A stretch of 17,411 nucleotides of DNA from Podochytrium sp. JEL0797 (lineage: Eukaryota; Chytridiomycota; Chytridiomycetes; Chytridiales; Chytriomycetaceae): contig JADGJG010000521.1 in NCBI GenBank assembly GCA_027596195.1, positions 1 to 17,411 of the forward strand, in the 5' to 3' direction. This document shows, piece after piece, positions 1-9,182 of the stretch. Position numbers and translations under genes: made by a program. The notes under the pieces are model-generated. The model had not been told where the DNA came from. It worked only from the letters and a program-made list of their open reading frames with translations, and searched no databases. Position 1 is the stretch's first letter, and each line of letters opens with the position of its first letter.

Positions 1-85
<85 letters not shown>
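1..85. repeat. 85-base poly-C run at the window edge
   Basis: The first 85 bases are uninterrupted C, followed by GGGGGCCC and then ordinary sequence. It is not a CCCTAA-type telomere. A pure homopolymer at the very start of a contig is most simply an assembly or sequencing artefact: dark-cycle poly-G reads from two-colour chemistry appear as poly-C on the other strand. A genuine homopolymer cannot be excluded from sequence alone. Confidence 0.9.
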
Positions 86-87
<2 letters not shown>

Positions 88-1020
88 GGGCCCTCTTTGA
101 ACTTTTTTGGATAGGTCCCAGCTTTGATTAATTAGCATCCGAGGGGTTTGGTTGAGGTCGTCGAGCTGCCAATGGATAAAAGTGAGGCCCCCCGACGAAT
201 CCCCCCCGAATTCACCACCACCAAGAATCACCATCAAAACTTGAAACAAAGTCTGATCTCCTCTGTCTACCTCTCGGCCACTGAGGGGAATCCAGCCAAA
301 CTCGACCCCAAGTGCCACCTGTCAAAATACAAGTCACCACGCCTCGCGCTCTCTGGTCTTCTCTCGGTCATCGTGGTCTCTGTCACAAGTCTACACTCTA
401 TCTGTATCCCCGACTCCAGTTCTGTCGGCGGGCGAACGTCTCCAGAGGGGGCTGCACTCGGATTTAATTCCAACGGTGCCCGACACACCTGTCAAAACAA
501 TTCTTCACTCATTCCACGTCTCTCTATGCCTCGTCTTCGACCCGGACTATTCGCCGCCACGATAGATCAAGTGAATTCTGCCTCGTGCGTTTCGGTGTGC
601 ATCTGTTTCCAACCAAACCCACCACATCCTCAAATCAATCCGTTTCCAACCAAACCAGGCTATTCCATCCCCCCGAATAGGTTTTCTGTGTGGAGTGTCT
701 GGCAAGAATTCTTACGTCTGCAGGGAACGCGGCTTCTTCAAATATCTCGTATCTGAGCAATTCAATAAGCCAGGAGGCCGCAGCTTTGCAAATATAATCT
801 AAAATCGCGTTGTGTTGTTTTTGGCATCGGCTGCATCAGGAAACGCGCCAAACCAAACTTGGATGCTCATTGGGAGAAAAAGCAGAGATAAAGATATTTG
901 AAGAAATGTGCACTCTAGACTTAATGAGTTCGCGGCCTTCTGTGCCTGAACAGACAAAAGAAGCTGTTATCTTAAGTTGACAGTTCCACCCACCTGCAAG
1001 TTTCTGATCATGTTGCCACG
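86..1020. other. No convincing gene
   Basis: About 930 bases without a gene I can defend. One plus-strand frame is open from an ATG at 172 to a stop at 756, but its translation shows no domain, no signal peptide and no coding-type composition, and the same stretch is also open on the minus strand. A 14-base direct repeat, TTTCCAACCAAACC, occurs at about 606 and 643. Nothing else stands out. Confidence 0.6.
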
Positions 1021-1876
1021 ATGCATAATGAGGCCACTTCAACTGATCCTACTGCAGATTCTGCTGCTCAAACCTAATTGCGCAAGCAAAAGTTTTGGGA
1101 TGAGGAGGGACCCCCAGGGTCCGATGAGCAAGAACTGCACTTCAAACACCTCAGTTGGGATTCTCAAACAACGGCACACGATGAGAACAATACAGCTGTT
1201 TAAAGATTTCGAGAAGCGAATGAAGGACTTAGGTGAGTTTTGGTGATGATTTGGCTGGTTTTCATGGTCCATGGAATTCTTAAACACCACTCTCCCCTTC
1301 CAGACGAGCAAACGGAAGGCCCCAAAGACGAAATCGCGCCGGAACTGGCACGAAAACACGCGGAGGACACTGAGGGCACCCTTTATCTCCTCAGAAGGAG
1401 GAGTATGAGAAAATTTAGTTTACGTTGTGTGCATGAAGGTGAGGCAGGACATTCGGGTGACCTGTGGGGAGGCAGTGTTTGTGTTTCATATAATCATGTG
1501 AAACAAATCAAGGAGAGTTTTTTGGTTTTTACTAGCCCCCCCCCACCTTTGCGCCAGCTTAACTTTCTTACCTTGCAACGTTAATTGTCTCAAATGCAAA
1601 AACTTCTTTTATTTGCGGTGGAAGTTATACCGTCATTATTGGCCACCCACCCCTTGAAATTTCGATTCTCTTCTTCTGACCTTCTTGCAGCAAAAGCTCC
1701 TATATTGTCAATATCGAAAGAAAGTGCAGATTGCCATGAACCGCAACAAACGTGTCCCTACCGACGCGGAAATAACCTCCATGCTCGAAAGACGCGGCAT
1801 TCAGGCTGCCGACCTCACGCAAAAGCAGTTTAAGGACCTCATCCTGGCCTTTTTCCCTCACTGCCCGGCCAACTAA
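1021..1876 (+). pseudogene. Decayed or mis-sequenced gene, unknown family
   Basis: Coding-like pieces lie on the plus strand. From ATG 1021 one frame reads an acidic/polar stretch (…FWDEEGPPGSDEQELHF…) interrupted by TAA at 1075 and 1201. After a plausible GT-AG intron (donor GTGAGT near 1232, acceptor ending 1303) a basic exon runs 1304-1402 (KRKAPKTKSRRNW…APFISSEGG). A phase-0 intron at 1403-1690 then joins it to 1691-1876, which reads QKLLYCQYRKKVQIAM…KQFKDLILAFFPHCPAN and a stop. The last join is clean, but the earlier exons carry two in-frame stops and the first intron does not keep phase. The basic exon could bind nucleic acid; I do not recognise the family. It may be the 5' part of the same broken gene that follows, because the frame opened by one shift near 1863 continues into the next poly-Q segment. 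Confidence 0.45.
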
Positions 1877-1913
1877 AAATGCCTTTTTCCGACTCGTTGT
1901 GCTGCCTCATCGC

Positions 1914-3508
1914 CAACAGCAGCAACAGCAGCCACAGCCACAGCCACAGCAGGTATGGAGAACGCAAGACCAGCGCCGCTCAGACGAAGGGGGGATTCAT
2001 GGGTTCGACAGTCTGATGCGACTCGAAGCAACGCGCAGCAAAGTGTCCCGTGACTCTGAGTGAGAGAAAGCACTTTCCACACCCACCCTTTTCCTCTTCA
2101 CAGCATACCTACTATGAGTCTCGGCTCCCCTCCCTCTTTCCCTTCTCGTAGATACTAACATGATTTCACCCAATGTTGTCTTTTATGAGAAAGAGCTTGA
2201 AGAAGCTGTCGATTCCGAAGAAGTTGTGGATGCAGAGGATGTTGTCGATCCGGAGGATGGTGTCAGTTCCGATGACGGTGCCAGTTCCAACGACAGCAAA
2301 AGTTCAAACAAAGGCGAAAGTTCAAACAGCGGTGAAAGTTCCGAAGACAGCGATTCAAAGAACGTTTTCGATTCCAAGGACGTTGCCGTGTTGAAACCAC
2401 TCATTGAGCCTGTGGTCAGGGACTACATCATCAGCCACTGGAGTCGCAGCAACCCCCTCCCCACCCTTGCGTTGGATTCGCTTGAGTTGTTAAAGATACC
2501 CAAATCCAAACGACACGCCATCCAAGAGTATCTCAAGCGGCTCCTCGCCTTCGTGACTGTCTTCTACCATCGTTACCCTTGGGATTGTGGGAAATGTACA
2601 GCCAAATCCGTCACATGATGAAACGGCATATCATCACCGTCATTCAACTCCCAGTCACACCTCTCTTCAATCGGCATCGATGCCCTGAACATAGAATTCA
2701 TGGGGATTTTCTCGATGGCGGTGATTACATACAACTCGGAGAGATTGGGTGAGGTACACACAGACGGGTTAAGCTTCGCCTTCACAATGGACTGCTGCAT
2801 CCCGATTGGGGATTTTGAGTGTCGTTCCCGGGAGGAAACTTTAAGTTTACAAACACTACATCACGGATATCGTTGGGGGGAGTTTGTTGACAACGTGTTG
2901 TGTATGAGGCTTTTCACGGGACACACACCCAAGGAAAGCGAGGAGGAGTTTCGACATGAAGCTGTTGGTTTGATGACGAAATTCAACCAACCGCAACAAA
3001 TAATAAAACTAGTTTATTTGAGCTTCTGTTGTTCTTCTCAACGAGCGACCACCCTCACACAAAGAAGATTCAAGTCTTGCACCCAAACTCTCACATGAGC
3101 TCAACCGGACACCCAATTTCCAACTGATTCAGGTCAATGATAGCACTGATCCCAAGCTCATCCCCGGCTCGCTCACACCCTCCCGCAAAAAGGATCCAAC
3201 TGTTCGAGAATTTTACGGCAAGGCAATGCGCGAGGGTCACGCGTTTCAAAAACGGAACAGAGGTTCGCGAATCGGATAAATGCTCCAAAAGGTGGAACCT
3301 ACAAAGGAGGAGGGGCGACAAACAAGTTCATGATTGTGAGGGACGATTGAGAGGGACAAGAAGACAGGTTTCGGAGTCGAGACGGTTGTCGACGCAACAG
3401 AGTGTAACTACTTAGAGTGACCACCACCACGACCGCCAACACGAGCATCACGATCACGACCAAGAAATGGAGTGGGAGGAGGCGGAGGCAGTGCATGTTG
3501 AAAATTAA
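1914..3508 (+). pseudogene. Frame-shifted gene remnant, unknown lineage-specific protein
   Basis: Successive coding-like segments change frame: a poly-Q/PQ stretch followed by GFDSLMRLEATRSKVSR (1914-2058); an acidic Ser-rich region ending VVRDYIISHW…FVTVFYHRYP (2160-2580); LWEMYSQIRHMMKRHIITVI…GDYIQLGEIG (about 2585-2749); EVHTDGLSFAFTMD…GEFVDNVLCMRLFTGHTP (2751-3030); SRKKDPTVREFYGKAMREGH (within 3043-3276); INAPKGGTYKGGGATNKFMI (3273-3347); TGFGVETVVDATECNYLE (about 3346-3417); and a His/acidic tail DHHHDRQHEHHDHDQ with a stop at 3506-3508. Six frame changes occur after 2160, two at single-base scale (near 2750 and 3277). Some may be unrecognised introns, but that many suggests a pseudogene or indel errors near a contig end. 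No known domain is recognised. The histidine-rich tail is the only distinctive feature. Confidence 0.5.
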
Positions 3509-3604
3509 AAAAAAATTAATTAGCGATCACTTTTAATTATTCTCAGTGTATTGTTTTATGGGGTCGGTTGTCAGTCGGTTGTGGTTTGGTCGGGAAACGA
3601 AAAA

Positions 3605-4588
3605 ATGTCCACATTCGCCCTCGCGGTCCTCGGTCTCACCCTGCCGTCCCTCGCATCGCAAAACTACCAGCACCTGGGCCTCGCCTCACCACCCCTCACG
3701 CCCTCCTTCATTCACAAATGCATGCTTCTGCGCGTGGGCGTCACGGCCAACTTGGAAGACATGCGCATCGTGTCGCCGGCTTACACAGTGTTCACGCACA
3801 TGTTCCACCACAAGAATCTGCAACACTGGTTCAGCAACATGTACGCACTTGTGGTACTCACGGCAGGACAACCCGGAGGCATCCAATCGTTCCTCCAACA
3901 AACCGCCACGTTTGTCGGCGGCGGTCTCGGCGGCGTATTCGGCCACCTTGTGTACGCTACGCTGCAGAAGCGGCGGCAAGACCGCGAGAACGGACTGCAA
4001 CCGACACTCAAGGGACTCGGACTTGACGGGCTTGGACTCGAGGCGGTTCCCGGGCAGATTGCCGATGGGGTCAATTGGGCCTTTTCGACGCTCACGGGCG
4101 ACAAGGACGCACGGGTGGTGTTGGGGCGGTTGAGTTTCCTGAGCGAACGCACGGTGGTGCTGTGTGGATGCAGCGCGGGAGTGTATGCACTGATGGGTGC
4201 CGAGTGCGTGCGGATTTCGATTGAGCTGTATGTGGCGCTGCGGAGGCTTGCGATTCTGCAGCGGAGGCCGTATTTGGACCCGGCGGGTGTGCAGCTTAAG
4301 ATCAAGATTCAGAACCAGATTGTTGGGATTTTGACTGTCGCGATTGGACATGTGGTGGCGATTGGGTCGCAGGTGGTGGCTGTGACTGGATTGATGGAGA
4401 ACAACGGGCGGGGGACGTCGATTGTGCAGACGGGCGATGGGTATTCGATTGTGCAGACGCCGCATTCGGGCAATGGCGAGGCGACGCGTTCTGTGCAGCT
4501 GATTGACGAGAATGTTGGATACGCGGCGCATCTCGGCGGGTTTTTATTCGGGGTCGTTGCGCAGATTATTCGCGCGGCGTTTTTGTAG
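3605..4588 (+). CDS. Rhomboid-family intramembrane serine protease
   Basis: A single exon of 327 aa. The start is the ATG in CGAAAAAATG, with A at -3; an upstream out-of-frame ATG lies at 3559. Rhomboids cut transmembrane segments of other proteins within the membrane, using a Ser-His dyad. All signature motifs are present: HWFSN (H74xxxN78, the HxxxN oxyanion/structural motif) in THMFHHKNLQHWFSNMY; GCSAG with the nucleophile Ser190 in a hydrophobic helix; and AHLGG with catalytic His309. Hydrophobic segments lie around 80-120, 183-215, 236-262 and 304-325. An insert of about 55 residues (125-180) and a polar loop (265-300) make it longer than a minimal rhomboid core. It looks catalytically competent. 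Location is unknown; the N-terminus (residues 2-18) is hydrophobic, which fits a secretory-pathway or organelle membrane. Only 23 bases separate its stop from the next start. Wobble bases shift from C-rich to G-rich near 4050. Confidence 0.9.
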   Translation: MSTFALAVLGLTLPSLASQNYQHLGLASPPLTPSFIHKCMLLRVGVTANLEDMRIVSPAYTVFTHMFHHKNLQHWFSNMYALVVLTAGQPGGIQSFLQQTATFVGGGLGGVFGHLVYATLQKRRQDRENGLQPTLKGLGLDGLGLEAVPGQIADGVNWAFSTLTGDKDARVVLGRLSFLSERTVVLCGCSAGVYALMGAECVRISIELYVALRRLAILQRRPYLDPAGVQLKIKIQNQIVGILTVAIGHVVAIGSQVVAVTGLMENNGRGTSIVQTGDGYSIVQTPHSGNGEATRSVQLIDENVGYAAHLGGFLFGVVAQIIRAAFL

Positions 4589-4611
4589 AAGAGGAGAAAG
4601 AAAACAAAGAA
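4589..4611 (+). other. 23-bp polypurine spacer between two co-directional genes
   Basis: The bases between the rhomboid stop and the RasGEF start are all A or G except one C. This is too short to hold a normal 3' UTR, poly(A) site and promoter. Either the transcripts overlap, with the RasGEF promoter lying inside the rhomboid coding region, or the two are carried on one mRNA. Confidence 0.8.
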
Positions 4612-7273
4612 ATGAAAATCGACGAGGCGATCCAGCGCGCCGACACGCTCCTCGCGCGAGGACAACTGCAGACAGCGTACCAGCACTACATGTCAGCCAT
4701 TGCGCTGATTGCCGCGCATCTCGTGCGCGAGACCACGTTCTGCGCCGTGGATGGCAAGCGGTGGCGCAACGAAGTCACGGCGCGGCCGGCGGATTCAGAG
4801 CGTTTATTTGGCCTGGCGCATTTGTGGTGGGTCTTGTGTTTGTTGTGCGTTTGTGCGTTTTTGCGTGGGGTCAAGTGTCTAGCGATGTGACGTATCAATT
4901 ACCCTTCTTCAAACCCAATTCACCTTCTCACGCTCCCCACACAGCTTCACTGAGGCCGAAGACATTCTCAACGGCGAGGTTGATTTCGACGGCATCGTGA
5001 CCGACGACGAAGACGACGACAGCGAAAGCGAAACAGAAAGTATCGGCCTCTTGCCATTGGTCCACGCCATCGTGCCCGACACAACCACCATCCATGAATT
5101 AAGTGAACCCATCATTTCAACCGATATCGTCGATCCGGCATTCTGCCCGCTCCCTCTCGGCAAACCCCAATCAGTATCACTAATCTCTGGCGACAACGCG
5201 TCGCATTCCGACGACTTCCGCACCCATCGCCTCACGCGTCCACGCTCAATCTGCAGTAGCATCCGCTCTTCTGTGCGCCTCAGTGTCATGGTCCTCAAAG
5301 ATGACCCTGTGGATATAGCCATATTGGCCCCTGATCCTGCTCCTGTCCAACTGCCCGTTGCCCCTCCGATTGCCACTGCCACATTACCCATGGCGCACAA
5401 ACTCTCCCTTCCTGCAGCATATACCCCCCTGATACCCTCTTCGCCCCTCCAGCAGCAACACCAACATCTGCTGCACAACTACACGCGCTGCAAAACCGAA
5501 CTCGACATGCTCAATTCAAAAACCACAACCAGCAGTACCATGGCCCTGCAATCTCTCCAGCACGTGCGCAGGCTTCTCGAAACATCAACTTTGCTCAAAC
5601 CAAAGCTCAGCAGCGTGGCGGCGGAGATATCGAGAATCAACCAAATGTCCTTGCTCGATTTTTCGCCAAAGGAGATTGCGATCAACATCACCTTGTGTGA
5701 TTGGGAATTGTTTGGAGAAGGTGTGGGTGTGCGTGACCTTGTATGGTTCACGCAAACAAATCCTGCGGTCAATGTCGCATATACCGATGGCTCCGGCGCA
5801 ATGACTCCGTCCCGCTCGTCCTTCACTTCGTTTACTTCCCAGCAACAGCAACTGCACAACTCTTCGCTTGGCATTGCGACTACCTCCCCGGCAGGGATCC
5901 CAAGAAGCTTCAAGTCATGCATGGACTTCAGCATCTTTCTCACCCGCCTAGTCTCAAGCACGATTCTGTCCCCATCCTCCTCCTCCGGCACAACCAATTC
6001 ATCCACAAAAGTCCTCTCCCACTGGCTCCAAGTCCTCCACCTCCTCCACACATACCACCGCAACTTCCAAAGCACCCACGCTGTCCTCTCCGGCCTTCTC
6101 CACCCCTCCGTGTCGCGTGTGATTGTGTCCCGTGCGTGCGTGTCTCGACTCACGGTGCGGGAGGTGCAGGTGTTGGAATCGGCGGTGTCCGTGTTGGACC
6201 CTGTGGATTCGTTTCAGCGGTGTCGAGACGAGGTGAAACGGATTCAGCAGTTGCAACAGCAGAAGAAGGTTGGGTGGGGGTTGGTTCCGCTTGTGGGTGT
6301 TTTTGTGGATGATTTGAAGAGGCTCGTGAATGGTGGTGGTGGTGGGGCTGGGAGGAGACGGAGTGGGTCTTTGAATGGGAGTGTGGTGCCGTTGGTGAAG
6401 CAGCAGGAAAATGTCATGTTGGAATTTGCGGGGTTGCAGGGGTCGTTTGAGATGTGGAGAGGGGGTGGTGGGTCTGTGGGTAGTGGGGACGCTGGTGTGG
6501 GGCCTTCCGGGAGGTTGGAGGGAGGTGGTGCCGGTGTGTATGCTGCGGAGAAGAAGGAGAGGAACAATCAGGTGATTCATTGGTTGTTGTCGAGGGGTTG
6601 GGTCGCCGAGGAACAGCTTTGGGAAATGTCGGTGAGGATTTTGTCTGAGGGTCAGGAAGGCGGCGATTTGGATTCCTTAGAGGCGATTGCTACTCCCCCT
6701 TCTGTCGCTCCCTCCGCGTTTCCTGCGTCGCCCGCAACTCCAACCCTTTCCTCTGGCGGAATCATGCGCCGCAAAAGCAACATGAGTATCGCGTCTTCAC
6801 ATGGCGCAACGTTCCTCGACAAGCTCAAACGCGGCATCAAAAAGGGGGGCAACGACCGCGGGAGTATCAGTGCAGCCTCCGTCTCGTTACCGAGCTTGCC
6901 GAGTGAGAGTTCCAGCACGGGTGGTGGATTTTTTGCGGGGAGTGATGCGGATCCGTCCGAATTGCTGGCACGCGTGTTCAAGCATGTGGAAGCAAGGGTG
7001 GCAAGGGATCCGAACGACCACGTGTATCTCGAGTTGATGGAGAATGGTGGCGAGGCGGGCGATGAGGACAATGCTGGTGTCGGTGGTGCTGGGGGTCGCG
7101 TGGATTTGGTTGCGATTGCTGTGAATGGAACGAGCGTTGGAGAATCTCTCAGTGTGGCGCTGGCGCCGACTGTTAGTACACCAGTGTCGGTGCAAGAGGT
7201 TGGAGTGGAGGAGTCGGAGAAACTTAGTATCGATGGTTTGCGAGCAAGGTTGGACAAGTTAAAAATGAAGTAA
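4612..7273 (+). CDS. Ras guanine-nucleotide exchange factor with N-terminal MIT-like helices
   Basis: Two exons, 4612-4826 and 4945-7273, are separated by a 118-nt GT-AG intron (GTGGGT…CACAG) that keeps phase and joins L-C-F-T at residue 72; the product is 847 aa. A CDC25-type domain catalyses GDP/GTP exchange on Ras-family GTPases at membranes. Domain signs: DFSPKEIAINITLCDWELF (about 310-328) matches the start of a RasGEF catalytic domain; then DFSIFLTRLVSSTIL (399-413), HWLQVLHLLHTYHRNF (about 431-446), LVPLVGVFVDDLKRL (518-532) and the terminal IHWLLSRGWVAEEQLWEMS (about 616-634). Residues 1-40 (IDEAIQRADTLLARGQLQTA…) resemble an MIT/TPR-like helical pair. Between them lies an acidic and Ser/Pro-rich low-complexity linker. 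Gly-rich inserts (GGGGGAG, GGGG) interrupt the catalytic core. The C-terminus has a basic patch with RRKS (680-683), a possible PKA-type site, and a short terminal helix. No REM domain is recognisable. It converges on the next gene. Confidence 0.85.
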
Positions 7274-7290
7274 CGTTTTCTTCTACATAT

Positions 7291-8055
7291 TCACACATTT
7301 CTCTTCACGACAACGACGGGGATTGTTGAATGCTGCACCAAATAATTGCTCGTACTCCCCAAAAACAGCGACTTGATGGGATTCAACCCGCGGCATCCCA
7401 CGACAAGCATGTCGGGTTTCATTTCTTCGATTCTGCAGAGAATTGGGTTAACAAAAAGCGGTAACATGATGATAGGAAATATTCAAAGCGCTTTGATTTG
7501 CGTACTTCGTGAGGATCTCTTCTTTTGGGCTTCCGCGCAACGCGATTCCACGCACAGCGATTCCGCGATCGAGGGCGCGTTGGCCGAGCTGTGTGAGAAG
7601 CTGGTGCGATTCGTCACGGTTTCCTTGTTCAACAGCGTCGATATAATTCTGTTTAATGTGAAGCAGGAATTAGAAGGCGGGGTGGAGGGGAAGGAAAAGG
7701 GACGCCCTCCCTTCAACCACCAATTCAAACGAAACGAGATCCAAATAATATTCACCTCGTTAAACTCCACACTCGGGATCGGACCCTCGAGGCCCGTCAT
7801 GGTCAAAAAGTTGGCTGGGACGGCGAACGGACGCACGTTGATGAGACACAGTTCATCGTTTCCGTCCGAGGAAACGAGGTGGTCCAAGACCCACGAGAGC
7901 GCGTGGGACGAGTCGGGACCGTTGTCGACCGAGATGGCAATCACGCGCTTCTTTTGGGCAGTGGCTTCGGTAGGCGTGGGTTCGATCACGTCTTCGTGGA
8001 TTTGGGAGGCGATGAATTTGTCGTGGAGCATTTGGTTTGCAGCGGAGGCAGACAT
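7291..8055 (-). CDS. Universal stress protein (UspA-like), copy 1
   Basis: Three exons on the minus strand: 8055-7756, 7648-7506 and 7432-7291. The introns are 107 and 73 nt, both GT-AG, and all phases agree, giving 194 aa. Universal stress proteins are small Rossmann-like, often ATP-binding dimers that help cells survive stress. Seen here: the first strand KKRVIAISVDNGPDSSHALSW (starting at 35), the second strand LCLINVRPF, helix 3 containing DESHQLLTQLGQRALDRGIA followed by VRGIALRGSPKEEIL, and the diagnostic C-terminal signature VVGCRGLNPIKSLFLGSTS (G-x2-G-x9-G-S/T, the ATP-phosphate loop) followed by HSTIPVVVVK. An N-terminal extension of about 34 residues precedes the domain. Its stop lies 17 bp from the RasGEF stop, so 3' ends overlap. 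It is divergent from a paralogue at 8330 across a shared promoter. Confidence 0.9.
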
Positions 8056-8113
8056 GGTGAGTTTTTTCCTTGGGTTTGAGAATTGAGGGAAGGCATGCGG
8101 GGGCGAACGCGAA

Positions 8114-8120
8114 TTTATAT
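8114..8120 (-). promoter_or_regulatory. TATA-like box for the minus-strand universal stress gene
   Basis: On the minus strand this reads ATATAAA, 59-65 bases upstream of the ATG at 8055, a plausible position for a TATA element with a short 5' leader. Confidence 0.45.
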
Positions 8121-8125
8121 GGACT

Positions 8126-8133
8126 CCACGTGG
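8126..8133. promoter_or_regulatory. CCACGTGG palindrome (E-box/G-box type)
   Basis: A perfect 8-bp palindrome with a CACGTG core, which in fungi is bound by bHLH factors such as Cbf1 or Pho4 types. It lies between the TATA-like box and the first TGAGTCA site. The binding factor is inference. Confidence 0.5.
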
Positions 8134-8144
8134 GACGATGTGGC

Positions 8145-8153
8145 GTGAGTCAC
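8145..8153. promoter_or_regulatory. GTGAGTCAC: AP-1/Gcn4-type site 1
   Basis: TGAGTCA at 8146-8152 is a consensus bZIP (AP-1/Gcn4) half-site pair, flanked by G and C to give a 9-bp palindrome. The same flank is found at the second site, which makes chance less likely. Confidence 0.55.
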
Positions 8154-8242
8154 CGAATCAAAGACCGGAAGGCGCCGGGAGTAAAACGCGCCACTTTGGC
8201 AGCCCTCGGATCAGACAAACGTGTCGGATTTTGAAGACGGGA

Positions 8243-8253
8243 GGTGACTCACC
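8243..8253. promoter_or_regulatory. GGTGACTCACC: AP-1/Gcn4-type site 2
   Basis: An 11-bp palindrome with TGACTCA at its centre, the second consensus bZIP site in this promoter. It lies 77 bp upstream of the plus-strand ATG and about 97 bp from site 1. Confidence 0.6.
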
Positions 8254-8329
8254 AGCCTCAACAAGGTGATAAATTCGAGCAAGGTTCCCACGACGGTTCC
8301 ACAAATCAAAAAACAAAGTTACCAAAAAT

Positions 8330-9005
8330 ATGTCTGCATCCGTTGATCAAACTGCTGCCGCCGTTCCCCGTGAGGACGAAGAGATTGTTGCTGCCGACGT
8401 CGAGCGCACCACTGCCAAGCGAGTTATTGCCATTGCCGTTGGTACCGTATTCTTATTCGTATCACCCGCACCGCATCACTCATCCTCCTGTTCCTCTCCC
8501 CACAGATTCGTCCAAGTGTTCCGAATGGGCATTCGATTGGGCCATTGAAGAAATGTAAGCTTCCGTCGTTGCTTGATTCCCCAAACCGCGACCCTTGCTG
8601 ACTGTTTTCAAATGATTTATTAGTGTGAGACCCGACTCGGACCAAATCGTTCTCATCAACGTGCGCGCACCCGCCATCGTCCCCGGTCACTTTGGCGCCC
8701 TCAAGATTGACTTCCAATCCGAAGTCGATGCCATCGACGCGGCCGACAAACAACAAAGCCACGACCTGTTGAGAGCTTACGCCAACAAACTCCCCATCAA
8801 CAAGTACAACATTCGCGGCGTAGCATTGCGTGGAGACGCGCGCGATGAGTTGATGTGGAAGGTTGAGGACATTGGGGCAAATATGTTGGTGATTGGGAGT
8901 CGTGGATTGAGTGGGTTCAAGAAGGCGTTGATGGGGAGTGTGTCGGAGTATTTGGTGCATCATTGCAAGGTTCCGGTGGTGGTGGCGAGACCTCCTGAGA
9001 AGTGA
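8330..9005 (+). CDS. Universal stress protein (UspA-like), copy 2
   Basis: Three exons: 8330-8441, 8506-8554 (only 49 nt) and 8624-9005. Introns of 64 and 69 nt keep phase, giving 180 aa. Both this protein and copy 1 begin MSAS and carry a polar N-terminal extension (here about 30 residues) before the first strand KRVIAIAVDSSKCSEWAFDW. The second strand reads QIVLINVRAPA, helix 3 continues into YNIRGVALRGDARDELMW, and the ATP-loop signature is VIGSRGLSGFKKALMGSVS followed by HHCKVPVVVARPP. The G-x2-G-x9-G-S pattern is intact, so ATP binding is expected. It is paralogous to copy 1 but diverged, with different intron positions. The ATG context is AAAATATG with A at -3. A poly(A) signal follows 50 bases after the stop. 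The third exon turns from C-rich to G-rich near 8825. Confidence 0.92.
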
Positions 9006-9055
9006 ACGTGTGGGGTTCTTCTTGTTCATTTGGCCGCTTTCCCTTGAATGTGATA

Positions 9056-9061
9056 AATAAA
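9056..9061 (+). terminator. AATAAA polyadenylation signal of universal stress gene copy 2
   Basis: A canonical AATAAA lies 51 bases after the stop codon, in a short A/T-rich context. Confidence 0.6.
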
Positions 9062-9182
9062 ACTGTGTAAACTATTTCGCTTTGTCCTTTCTCCTGCCCT
9101 GTTGCAGAAAGTTTAAATGACTTGGCTGTGACTTGGCTACCCGAACGGCCGCGTTGCGCCGCCGTCACTGCTGATCCTGCGG

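Larger units (their letters stand above)
8056..8329. promoter_or_regulatory. Shared 274-bp divergent promoter of two universal stress genes
   Basis: This is the only sequence between two head-to-head universal stress protein start codons. It contains two TGASTCA sites, a CACGTG palindrome and a TATA-like element facing the minus-strand gene (each listed separately). The plus-strand gene has only a weak GATAAATT near 8269. Shared control by bZIP and bHLH-type factors is inferred from the motifs and geometry. Confidence 0.7.

Noticed and set aside
1..85. Telomere
   Set aside because: Pure C without a TAA or similar unit; not a known telomeric repeat.
148..756. 202-residue plus-strand open frame
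   Set aside because: It begins at a non-ATG codon; the first ATG is at 172. No recognisable domain, no coding-type composition, and the opposite strand is also open, so it is probably chance.
1021..3508. Transposable element
   Set aside because: No terminal inverted repeats, target-site duplication, reverse transcriptase or transposase motif could be seen; only unknown coding-like segments.
3686..4531. 281-residue minus-strand open frame
   Set aside because: It is antisense to the rhomboid gene, whose three catalytic motifs fix the coding strand. The antisense frame is open because of codon bias and is rich in Arg/His without any motif.
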